64,000 bases of DNA from Ciona intestinalis (lineage: Eukaryota > Chordata > Ascidiacea > Phlebobranchia > Cionidae). Each line of letters starts with the position of its first letter. Position 1 is the stretch's first letter. Under the pieces are notes generated by a model. The model was not told the origin of the DNA. It worked only from the letters and a program-made list of their open reading frames with translations, and did not search any database. The stretch covers positions 1,416,690 through 1,480,689 of the forward strand of contig NC_020167.2 of NCBI RefSeq assembly GCF_000224145.3. The letters are read 5' to 3'. Shown here in pieces: positions 51,185 to 61,947 of this stretch. Made by a program: the position numbers and the translations under genes.

Positions 51185-54100
51185 ATGAACTCGCGTGCAC
51201 TGACCAGCACAGTATTGACAGCAGGCCGAAAATTCAGCGAAGCAAACTACAGTGTCGGAATTAACTCAACTGCTGTGAGCATTAACCAGCTAGATTTCGA
51301 TATATGGGAGTATTATCTCAAGCCAACCAACGCAGAATGGTTCGTTATGTCTTTGTACGTGCTGGTGTTTTTAATTTCGATCATCGGAAATTGCCTCAGT
51401 AAGTATATATGGGCCTTGTCCAATATTCTGTTGTAGGGTTATTAACACTGAAAAAGATTTCCGTTCAATAACGATTTATTAAGTCTTCGTGCATTATTAA
51501 TACGAGTGCCCCAAATTTTGCATATTTTAAGCCATTATACCCAAAGCGGGTTTAGTTTATTGTTGATGGAAAAACTTTTATTTTATTAGATCCGGATTTG
51601 GCAAAAAAAAATCATGTTACATAAATCCAACCAAGCTGCGCTGACTCTAAAAGGTTATTTGAGGTCGCATTATTGTAAACATAAGCCATGCGTCACCAGC
51701 GTATACAGCTTATAGTATTTTAATATTCTTTATAATAAGTGAAAACGATTTAAAATGACGTTAAATTATGTTCACTGTATGGTTCCGGCGACAAGTTTGC
51801 GATTTACAACCGATGACTAACGTGTGTAATATTTTTACAACTTCTGTTTACAACCTACTTTGCCCCTGTTAGGCATTTATTACCATACGTGAAGCGTTCG
51901 TTACGTCATATGTTCTACGTCATAATTGATATCCTGTCACAACAATGCTGTGTGACATCATATTTAGCCTGCAACCCTTTTGCTGCAACGATGAGACATC
52001 CAAATTAGTTATGGTCCGTTACGCTTGTAAACGTACATACAAACAAGATTCGATTTCCGAATGACAAATAACGAATTCCGATTTCCCCGTGTATCTGTAT
52101 ACACGTCCAAATAACATGTATTTAACGTTAGTTGTTGTTTAGCCTTGATTTTAAACAGATCTATAATCGCATGGTAGCATTAAATGTTCTGGCATAGCAT
52201 TACGATTTGACTCTAATATCTCACCATTCACCCAGCAATAGCGTTCATTCTGCGTCGAAAACATCTCCGTACCACAATCAATTACTTCATGCTGAATTTG
52301 GCCCTGGCTGATATAATGGTTACCATAATTTGCCTCCCACCAACACTTATGGTGGACTTCATGGAATCGTGGTTGGTCGGTCAATTTCTCTGCAAATTCA
52401 CTCCATATTTGCAGGTAATGGGTGTGGCGTTTGATTTTTTGGCATGAGATACGTAGGCGGGCTGTAATGTCATTTATCAAATATTTGGTCAACGTGTTTT
52501 ATTGAGGGGCCGATGTATATCTTTTAGTCGGTAATCAATATTTTCCCAATAACAAGCTAACTGTACCCTTTTAGTGCCTGCTGCATTGTCACTTTCCTTG
52601 AAATAACGCGATGCGAAAATGTCATTTTACAATGTCTGATTTTGAAAGGGACACGATTTCGCCATTGATCTGCGACTAATATTGACTACAATTTGCATCG
52701 ATCTCGCAATGTCAACGTCGCCGTAGTCTTTTGCTCGCTCAATTAGAAGTTCTATTATATATGCACGGTGTTCTATCAGATGGCAGTGACTTCTGTATCG
52801 TCTCTCTCCCTTGGCGCCATTGCGGTTAATCGTTGGTTCGTGGTCTGTCATCCGCTAAAAGTCGCGAGAACACGGAGATCGGCAAAGCATGCACTTCTGA
52901 CCATGACCAGCATCTGGTTGTTCAGTTTGATTACTCTGTGTCCAATTATTTTCGTCACTGAACTAACCGAAGACTTCCCGGGATACAAAGAGCTGAACTT
53001 GCTTAAATCATGTGGAGAACATTGGACAAGTAAGCTAAGCAATAACATTCACTCGAACTCTCTTTAATGGTTAGATTAATTTTAATATCATCTGTTGAAA
53101 AACATAAATTCTTTTTCCAACAAACATTCTTTGTTCCCCGCAGCGTTCCTGCACCAAGCCGTTTTCCATATATACTACGTCACTGTATGCTACGCTCTAC
53201 CGTTGATGGTGATGGCAATCGCTTATACAAATGTCTTCCGTAAACTTTCTTACACCAAGGTATGTGATGCATATAATTACTAATACGAAAACTTAAAAAC
53301 CTCGAAATCACGATATTTTTTTTGAGACATATACTATGAGAATCCGTATTTTAATGTACAGTAAGGTGGGGAATGATGGAACATCTTTTTCTATTTTTTC
53401 GTCTCATTTGGTAATAAACAAATATTATTCAAAGAATTATTAAACCGTATCCTCACGACTCACAAAGCCGTTGTTAAGTATTTAAAACACGATCAGTATA
53501 TTTAGCTATATATATGTGCCAAAACTGTCCTTACACCACACAGTATTATATTTTAAAATGTATCTGCATTATCCAATATCACGTTATACAAATCGAAAAT
53601 GACTGCAACAGTAATATATACATGCAGATCCCCGGACACGTTTCAAGGGAAACGAACCCAATTCCTAAACGAAGAGGGCAGTGCCACAGTTGCTCGAGCA
53701 ATTCAGAGCACACACATCGCGGTTCGACTATAGGATCAGAACCAAATTCCCCTTCCAAATCGAATCCAAGCAGCCCGACCGCAAAGAAGCAAGACGGCGC
53801 ATCAGTGGTAAAGTCTATTGATCATTCGACTGATTGAACTGTACTAAAATTATGACGTGATTTTAATGCTATTTCAGGGACGAGGTTATTTTCAAATGAA
53901 ATTTTGAAATTAGAATCCAATATTAACAAAGTAGATAAACACTTTGTCGTAGAATATTGAATTCAATCTCAAACATATTGTATGCTGCAGGTTGATATAT
54001 TTTACGTTTTAATTTATATCCATGCACTCAGGGCCAAGAACACGTGCGTAACGGTATTGATTTACCGATGCCTAGGGAGCAGGAATCATTGTTCTATACG

Positions 54101-54972
54101 GGAGCTTGGAAGGTGAAACGAGATTCGGAAGATTACAAGAAACTATGTAAGCACGTAAAAATACATTAACATTAATATTGAAACTTACCTAAAACTGGTT
54201 CCAGATTTGCAGCGTAATAGAAACAGCAGCACCTTCAGTAAACTGATCACCTCGCGAAAGACACAGCGCACGTACTGCAGGAAATGCAAAATTAAGGTGT
54301 GAAAACGGAAATAACGACTTGATTACAAGTTCAATTCTCGAATTTTATGTTTTGCAGCGAAATTTGATACAGTCTCGAAAAAGAAGCGGGAGGATTCAAG
54401 TGGCTCTAGTGGTTGTGTATTTTCTCTGCTACTCTCCAGCGATGGTACTTGATCTGATCCGAAGGTATGAGGTTGACAGTGTTAATTTTGCTTTATTATT
54501 CTGGAATCAATAACTGGAACTATACCTTCGATCCACAAGAGCCACAAGTAATGAATTTGTAATTATTTTCTAGAACGTCCGATTTGTTTACCTCCGTACA
54601 TCGAGAGTCGACTTATTTCTTATTCGCGATCGCCCACTTGCTCGTGTATCTCAACAGCGCTCTTAACCCCATCATTTACAACTGTTTCAGTGGTTAGTAT
54701 ATTCAACTTATGTCTTATTAACCAATAACCAAAAACTGCGTCATGTGCCGCAAGAAAGCGAGGTTGCGAGAACCCTATAAGCAAAAAAACCTCATGTGCA
54801 GTTACAAGATTGCTACTTTTGGTTCGCAGTTCAGTTCCGGAAAGAATTTCGTCTGACGTTCAACTGTTGTTTCTCCAGTTCGAGTCAGCGGAGAAATTCT
54901 GTTCGTTCAACGGCCGCGCTTCGCTCGCTCGAAGACACCAAGGACCGTACAAGCTGTGATATGATGTTGTAA
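51185..54972 (+). CDS. Orexin/hypocretin-type neuropeptide receptor (class A GPCR)
   Basis: Ten exons join in frame: 51185-51398, 52236-52414, 52780-53029, 53144-53259, 53628-53807, 54032-54146, 54205-54296, 54358-54464, 54574-54692, 54830-54972 (TAA), 504 residues. The N-terminal helix before TM1 (YYLKPTNAEW) matches the Y-x2-YL-x-P-x3-EW pattern of orexin receptors, as do TM2 (NYFMLNLALADIMVT) and ECL1 (LVGQFLCKFTPYLQ). Class A marks are GN in TM1, LAxAD in TM2, Cys in ECL1 and ECL2 (LKSCGEHWT), and NPIIYN in TM7. Two N-glycosylation sites lie near the N-terminus. Differences: the DRW at the end of TM3 is NRW (AVNRWFVVCHPL), and the third intracellular loop, coded by three separate exons, is about 130 residues. 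TM6 has CYSP rather than CWxP, as in orexin receptors. Ligand specificity is inferred from family resemblance. Confidence 0.85.
53357..53550 (+). repeat. Diverged MITE in receptor intron 4
   Basis: Starts ACAGTAAGGTGGGGAATGAT, retains the internal CTCATTTGGTAATAAACAAA and CGTATCCTCACGACTC stretch and ends near CACACAGTATTATA. It lies between receptor exons 4 and 5. Confidence 0.8.
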
Positions 54973-55034
54973 CGTAATTCTCCGTATAAGTTTTGTTTGT
55001 GAACAAACTTGTCGTCTTAAGCCGGATGTTTTAA

Positions 55035-55218
55035 TATATAGTAAATAAGGCGGGACAAGATGGTACAACTGTTCATTTTATTTACTCGTTTAGTAAACAA
55101 AGAATATTTAAAGAATTATAAAACAGTATCATACACGACATAGATCACGACTCCTATAGACCGTTGTCAGGATATTTGAATATTATGTGCTACGGGTGTT
55201 TTCCCGCCCTACTATATA
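55035..55218 (+). repeat. Degenerate MITE
   Basis: Both ends are diverged (GGCGGGACAAGATGGTACAA, CCCGCCCTACTATA) and part of the interior is rearranged. It lies just 3' of the receptor gene. Confidence 0.7.
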
Positions 55219-55312
55219 CTTATTTATTGTAACGGTAAACACCTGCTGGCTTTGTAAGTTTAATTTTTGGTATTCATACACTGTGTCCCGAACGTATCAT
55301 AGTATATTCGTA

Positions 55313-55318
55313 AATAAA
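55313..55318 (+). promoter_or_regulatory. Polyadenylation signal AATAAA
   Basis: Canonical hexamer about 340 nt downstream of the receptor stop codon. Confidence 0.55.
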
Positions 55319-55912
55319 GCCAATTCATCTAGACGTTTTCTATGTTTGTCCATCTAATTAGCCAGCGGGACTGTTTAATTTTCTAAACTTAAAATTGAGT
55401 AGTTTAAACAGCATGTTAAGTTGTTGTACGTGAGATAGAAAACCTTGATAAACCTTCCCGGGTTCGTTATCAGCGTTGGTTACCAAACACAACCGGCGGC
55501 GTCTCAACTTCTAATCTTTTGCGCAGCGATTGCTCCCGCAAGGCTCGAGCGCGAGACGGGAAAAAAATCGATGAACGATTTGAAATAAAAGCGATTCCTT
55601 CCTGTAAAGAATTGTCTTTCCAGTCATCGCACGTGCCTTCTTTAGAAAAAAGAATCATTTAATTACGTTCTGTTGTTTCAATTACGCTTTAATTTATACG
55701 GTTACCGTTTGCGGCCGGCGGCGGTGCAGTCAGAATCGTCCTTTTCGAGGAATACGCGTGTACAGAATACAGCAAAGATCAGTTTAGTTAATGTGGTAGG
55801 AATCGTACCTATAGCAGACACAGTTAAATATTATAGTAATACATTTTCAATTGAAAGGTTATTGTTAAGAGCTGCTTGGAAATTTGAAAACTGCAATCAC
55901 CATCGGATTAAA

Positions 55913-58534
55913 ATGTCATCTCCAATTTCAAAATTTCGATCGTTTTCTCGAATCTTTACATCAGCGTCTCCAAAGCCAGCTGCTTCTCGTTCTTTTGTAT
56001 TTGATCAATCAGTGATCTCAAACTCTCAAAGTTCGCCAGCTCTAACATCAGCATGCGTTGCAAGGAGCGTAAGAACTCCGCCAACGAAATCAAAATCACC
56101 AGGAGCATGCTCAACACCAATGGTTCAAAAAGCTCAAAATCGATGCACTGGTAAGTAATACATATTTATATTTAAACTGTGTGTTTTAGGCCTACAGAAT
56201 CTGATGTAACAAATGTTGTGTATGTAGGCCTGGTGGACGAAGTTTATCCACAAAGAAGTTTCACGCCAAGCAAAATATCCTCTCGGGTTAAGATGAACAT
56301 AAGTCCTTACAAATATCTTTGTTTAACTTCGAGGAAGCGGCATTTAGGAGTGAGTGACGGCCTTTCTTACAAACCAAAGGTAAGTGAGACCATTAAATGT
56401 GATAGCGTAGTAATCATTTTGATAAATAATTTATGGCCAATTTTTGAATACAGCCAAATGCACCAAAACGCAAGGATTCGTTTTACTCCGCAAAGAACCG
56501 ATCTCCATGTCCCAGAAGAAGATGTAGCGTCTTTAGTACATCAGTTGCTCCCACCAACACTCCGAAAAACGACGGAAAAATATTTCGATTAAGTGGTGTT
56601 TCATTAAGTCCATCGACAGTCTCATGGACGGCCGAAAGTCCGGTACAATTCGTCTCCGATACAACGACGTCATCACAATCTCGTTTTCGTTGGAACTCCT
56701 GCTCTTCCGACGGCTGCTCACGTCGCCTCCAGCGACACGTGGAGCAGTGTCCTCCCGGAAAACTGTACTTTTGGGAAGATGATGAATCGGAGTTAGAAAC
56801 AGCGATCCAACTTGGTAGAGGAGGGTTCGGCCGCGTATTTGAAGGTAATCCTGTCAAAACTGTTGTAAAAAAACAGGCGTTTCAATTTTTATTCACCTTT
56901 TTAGGCAACTACCGTGGCCAGAAGGTGGCGATAAAGAAACTGGAGAACGCGTCAAAGTCGCGCCAAGCTATTCTGGAAACTATGCAGGTTCGTCGTTCTT
57001 CGTATAACAAGCGTTAAAATATTGCATTAAAAAAAAGCATTTCAGCCAATACCAATTAAAAGTATTGTCGCTTTTTAGCAATAATAACTCTATTGGTTTT
57101 AGGGTGAAATGTACGGACTTCGACTGCAACATTTGAACATAGTGCGAACTCTGGTAGTGATGCAACCGACGTTTTCACCAGAAAATAAAAACCCGTCAAA
57201 CACATGGTATACTAATTATGTTATTGTCATATTTTTTACCATTTTCCTTTTTGTTGTATTGTTATTATAACTAATTTATCATGCTTTGTATATAGCTATG
57301 TAGTGATGGAACATGCTGGAAACCGAAATCTCGCCCAATTGCTCAACAATTCCGATGAAGAAATATCAATGGGCAGAAAAATAAGGTAGGAAGCTGAAGT
57401 TATTTGTGTCAAAAAGATTTAGTTTTTTTCCAATCGATTTACCAACAAACTCATTACAGATTCGCTTCCGACATTTTGCAAGGCATCACGTATCTTCATG
57501 AACGCCGATTGGTTCATCTTGATTTAAAACCAAGTAACGTGATTGTGACGTCAGAGGACACGTGCAAAATTTGTGACTTTGGTTCTTGTATGTCGATCTC
57601 AAGTCCGAGGTTGAACCAGCCGAATATGGTAGGTCATTGCACGAATAACGCTTCAATCCAGCTAATGTACTTTCAACATAATTTTTTGCATTGCGTCTTT
57701 CTACAAAAAAAAAGATTTTTTTGTTTATGGAGGTTTTTTTAATAATGTTCTTAAAAGCGAGGCTGTATTTCTAATAGAGGTTCTTAATTACAGTCACAGC
57801 TGAACACAACCCGAAGTGGAATCAGTCTTGATAATCGTGATGCAAACACAAGTCAAGCCTGTGATTCTGCAATCAATCAATCAACAAGTTACATGTCATT
57901 CTCATCAACTGGTTCCGCCCATTCGTCGTAAGTAAAAGTCAACGACCACGTTTACTTAGAGCTTAAAGGGTCACGTTTTATATATTTTCTGTATTTCTAA
58001 TTTCTAATTTATCTCGCAGATCTTGTTTGATGGGCACGTTCGTATACCGAGCGCCTGAATTGTTGCGAGGATTCTTCCCGACCACAAAAGCGGATATATA
58101 TTCCTTTGGCATAACCGGTGAGACTTCATCTACAAACATAACAAAGCCTTAAAAGTGTAAGAGAAACTTAATGTAAATTTGCTTCGCAGCTTGGCAGTTA
58201 TGGAGTCGCAAACAGCCATACGCGGGCCAACACAACCACGCAGCGGTTTTCTCAGTCGTCGCCTTCGGATCGAGACCCAAGATACCGGATTACATGGATT
58301 ACTGTGGTATGTAGTGCATATACAACACCCCTGTACAAGAAAGGGCAACAAATTACAAAACCAAATCACCATTTCCTGTGTCTATAAATTCGATCACGGT
58401 AATTAAACATTGCAGATTTAGCCGAGGCATCTTCGCTGAAACAATATTTCGATGTGGTGACGTCATGTTGGAATGCTGATGCCGATCTTCGACCTACTGC
58501 AGAGCAAGCTATAGCCGCATTAGCAAAGTGCTAG
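55913..58534 (+). CDS. MOS: MOS serine/threonine kinase
   Basis: A germ-cell MAP kinase kinase kinase that activates MEK/ERK for oocyte meiotic arrest and maturation. Eleven exons join in frame: 55913-56150, 56228-56379, 56454-56844, 56905-56987, 57103-57206, 57296-57385, 57460-57628, 57794-57927, 58020-58117, 58190-58306, 58416-58534 (TAG), 564 residues. Kinase motifs in order: glycine loop LGRGGFGRVFEG, VAIKK lysine, VVMEHAGNRNLAQLL hinge region, HLDLKPSN catalytic loop (the MOS-type variant of HRDLKPEN), CDFGS, and APELLRGFFPTTKADIYSFG, typical of MOS. An insertion of about 60 residues rich in Ser/Asn lies between DFG and the activation-segment GTFVYRAPE. The first ~245 residues are a basic Ser/Pro-rich extension with no known domain; vertebrate MOS is ~350 residues and intronless. 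Confidence 0.93.
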
Positions 58535-58739
58535 GCCAACAAAGATTACTGAAACCGAAATTCAAAGTGTTTCCTGGACCGACGAGAGAATTTATATTGT
58601 ACATATACTGATTTGCCTTTTTCTTTCGTGTCGCTACTTTACTTCCTTGTACTGTCTGTTGTGTGAATCTGCTGTATGCAGTGTAATACTTCCCCTCCGA
58701 TTAAAGTTCACTTTTCCTTAACATTTGATTCCCTTATGC

Positions 58740-58745
58740 AATAAA
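58740..58745 (+). promoter_or_regulatory. Polyadenylation signal AATAAA
   Basis: Hexamer about 205 nt after the MOS stop codon; a weaker ATTAAA lies at 58700. Confidence 0.6.
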
Positions 58746-59023
58746 ATAATTCTAAAATTGACCGCGTACTTTATTTAAAGGACATAGTGCAATACACCGA
58801 TAATGCATAGTTATGGTTAAAGATCTAAAACAAAGTAGAAAGAGCAAGAGACGAACCGAAAGTAATGAAGCAACGTGATAATTACACAACAGACGCGCAC
58901 AATATACGTTAATGTTGTGCAAACACAAAGCTCGTGTTTTATAGCAATTGGATTCATTTAACCTAGTTTAACAACAAAATTTTCTACAAAAATGCCTTGT
59001 TCATGCTACCTTGTTGGTATGCA

Positions 59024-59217
59024 TAGTAGGGTGGGGGAAGATGGGACACCTTTTCATTCTATTTTCTCGTCACATTTGGTAGTAAACAAAGAACATTTAA
59101 AGAATTATTAAACCGTATGCTCATGACTCCGAAAGACCGTTGTTAATTGTTTAAAACACGATCAGGATATTTGGATATCATGTGCTAAAGGCGTCCCATC
59201 TTCCCCCATCCTACTAT
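59024..59217 (+). repeat. MITE, full length
   Basis: Starts TAGTAGGGTGGGGGAAGATG and ends CGTCCCATCTTCCCCCATCC then TACTATA. It is a well preserved copy between MOS and the fucosyltransferase gene. Confidence 0.9.
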
Positions 59218-59398
59218 AACTTAACAAATCTTTCAAACAAAGCACCCAACAAAACCTTTTTAAAGATAGGAGACAGCATTCATTATAATAATTACGAAAC
59301 TGAGTCTTTCCTTGGTCGTTGATAAGATAGTTTACATAATAGAAATATATTGTATATATATAATATATATAATCAACCAATATACCTGATGGCGCCAT

Positions 59399-61947
59399 TC
59401 ACTTGTGGCACTCACCCTTCTCTGTACCAATCCAAGCCTCGTTTAAAGAATGCACAATCCTTACTGGGGACTTAACTCCCCTTTTACGATCCCGGCCATC
59501 GGACTGTACCATACTGCACAACTTACAGAAACTACGAAGATCGTTTTCTCTGTTCTCCAACCGCAACCTCGTCTCTATCTTCTCCGGATGATTTACCCAA
59601 GTCCTCCAGTGAAGATACTCTGCGTATGCGGTTTCATTAGTAGCGAGGTACTTTAGGTATTTTACGAGTTCCCCAGGTGTATCAAAATCATTGGAATGAA
59701 TGAAAGATTTCGTTGGGGCGACCTTCAGAATGTCTGACTTCCGAGGACCCCAGACCACAGGTACCGCACCAGAGCGAAGTCCGTTAAACCAGAACTTCTC
59801 GGTGAAATAATCTTTGCAGTTTATAGAATTTTCGAACGAAAAGTAAAACCTATACTTTTGTAACTCAGAGTAGAAAGTATCAGAGTACCTCCCGCCTCCT
59901 ATCTGTCGTCCTCCAAAGCAACCACCAAAAGTATCTACTTGTAGTCCAGCATCCATCAAACTTTTAGCAAAATCCATTCGTTTTCCATAGCAGTTGCTCA
60001 CCGCCCACGCCGCCATCTTGTCGGAGTTTCGTTTTCTTTCAAGCAGCGGCTCTAATTCCGTTTCACCCGACTTTCTCAGCTCACGTAGAATAAGGTTAAT
60101 ACTTCCATAGGGGGCGTAAACTCCAGCGTCAAGTCGATAATTGAAAGTCAAGTTGAAGAATTCGTCAAAAGATCTCAGATCACCTCCCGCATGAAGCGGA
60201 CTCTCTAGTGTCCACCAAGCGTAAAGTTGCCACGGCTTTCTAAAATATAAGCTATAGGCTTTAGATTCTCACCAATATTTCAAGAATATGTGCAAAGAAA
60301 ATAAGTAATATGATGTATTGACGATACCCTTTGACTTATTTATTAAAATAAAGTTATGTTTGCATTTCGACCTCAGTTTATGGAGTATAAAAGTGATAAC
60401 AAAGTAAATATTTGGACAAAACTAACAACAAAAACATGTTAAAAACGCACAAGGAGGTAACGATTGGCATACTAGGTGCTATTTAAGCAATTCACAGACG
60501 TGGAGGTAAGATGAGACAGTTCGGAAACATTGTTAATTTTGTTTTTTGTTAAACCAATAAATGTATTTATTATTAAGAGTGAATTACCAAATAATAAATA
60601 CATTTATTTATGTGTTTATTATTACTGGAGTGATGGTGTAGGCTTGCTAACTTTAAAATTTCGGCCGTTTTAATATGGTTCGACGAGCAAGGGAGCACTG
60701 ATTTGTTTAAACACGATTTTAATACTTAAAAACAGTAGTCGGATACGTCCAAGCTAAAATTGACAAATAATAATGGGGAACTAAAAACAGATTTTACCTT
60801 CAATACGCCCTACGTTGTGTGGTAGTGAATAAAACCGGTGTGGTGGGGGAAGATGGGACACTTTTAGTACATCGTATTTAAACATCTTGATGATGTTTTA
60901 AACAAATAACAATGGTCTATGGGAGTTGTGAAGATACGGTTTTATTATTCTACCAATGTTCTTGTTTACTGCCAGTTTGGACAAGCAAATAGAATGCAAA
61001 AGTGTACCATCTTTCCCCACCTTACTCTACACTTTATATCATGTATATGATGTGGAGGGTTAGTGTATTATTGTTTCTATTCACCAACGGTTTGTCCCTA
61101 AAGCTCGGAGAGACAACAATGGGTATATTGTCCGTACCTCTTTTCATCAGAACATGATATCTATTCATTGAATTGTTCGACCCCTTTGTCGGTTTGACCT
61201 AAACTGTAATTTCAGCGAGGACCAATTACCGCATCGTGAGGCAACGCATTAAGAGGTGACTACATCTACTTTGTTGCATGAGATCAGCTTCATACCGTGT
61301 AATTTGAAATTATACGAATTTGGTTAAAAGTAATTTCATATGCGCGCGTAGTCGTTCTATCGAAACTGGGCTTTGGAAATTGCGGCACGCCGTTGTACTA
61401 AGGAAACTCACTCACCCGGAACGACTTTAACGCAAGACTACGTCGGAATGGTTGCGTGGTCCAGAAATAAAGCAGGACGGGATAGTGGCGGTAAATAAAA
61501 AACAATATCGTGGTTTAGTTCACCATCTTACCTTACACTTGGAGCCATGCTTCGTGAAACTCCTATCGGAAATACGATGGCATGGGCGTCGGCCGCTGCT
61601 CCTTTGTTGTACGATATCTGGCAGCTGATATTACCCATACATTCGGTCGGATTTGCCACGTAGCCTGGTACCCCGGAAAGGTCGTTCCACAAAATAATAT
61701 GGTAAGGGTTTCCATGTTCATCTTTCATATCTTCTTCATCGAATACAAACTCTTTAGGAAGGCTGTGGGAAATAGTTGCTTGCTTCCTGACCACTTCCGC
61801 AATCTCAACATTGTTTATTATGAGCCTGGTATCACGCGGGTGTTTGGACTGCACGATTTGCCATACGTTACTATGAATGACGTAAACTCCAAGGCATATC
61901 ACCAAACCAACAATTAGTCTCCGCACGAAACGAATCGCTTTCCTCAT
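59399..61947 (-). CDS. GT10 alpha-(1,3)-fucosyltransferase
   Basis: A Golgi type II membrane enzyme transferring fucose from GDP-fucose to N-acetylglucosamine of glycans. Two coding exons: 61947-61532 and 60239-59399 (TGA 59399-59401), phases consistent, 418 residues. The short cytoplasmic tail MRKAIRFVRR is followed by the signal-anchor LIVGLVICLGVYVIHS. The GT10 family block is complete: WWTLESP, FNLTFNYRLDAGVYAPYG, FYFSFENSINCKDYFTEK and FWFNGLRSGAVPVVWGP (donor-binding motif). NxS/T sites are present in the stem and catalytic parts. The family's C-terminal Cys-rich end is seen as CKLC near the end. Which of the FUT3-7/9 activities it has cannot be told from this. The intron of 1.3 kb holds a MITE and a small inverted repeat. 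Confidence 0.92.
60556..60608. repeat. Perfect 19-bp inverted repeat
   Basis: AATAAATGTATTTATTATT at 60556-60574 is exactly complementary to AATAATAAATACATTTATT at 60590-60608, with a 15-nt loop. It lies in the fucosyltransferase intron. Confidence 0.95.
60837..61031 (-). repeat. MITE in fucosyltransferase intron
   Basis: Starts TGTGGTGGGGGAAGATGGGA and ends AGTGTACCATCTTTCCCCAC then CTTACTCTA. The interior matches the copies at 9806 and 10514. Confidence 0.85.

Larger units (their letters stand above)
54973..55912. other. Spacer between receptor and MOS
   Basis: Contains a degenerate MITE, a polyadenylation signal for the receptor, and the MOS promoter/5' untranslated part. A long frame upstream of the MOS ATG has no in-frame start codon. 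Confidence 0.5.
58535..59398. other. Convergent 3' region between MOS and the fucosyltransferase
   Basis: Holds the MOS polyadenylation signal and a full MITE. No coding exon is seen. Confidence 0.55.
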
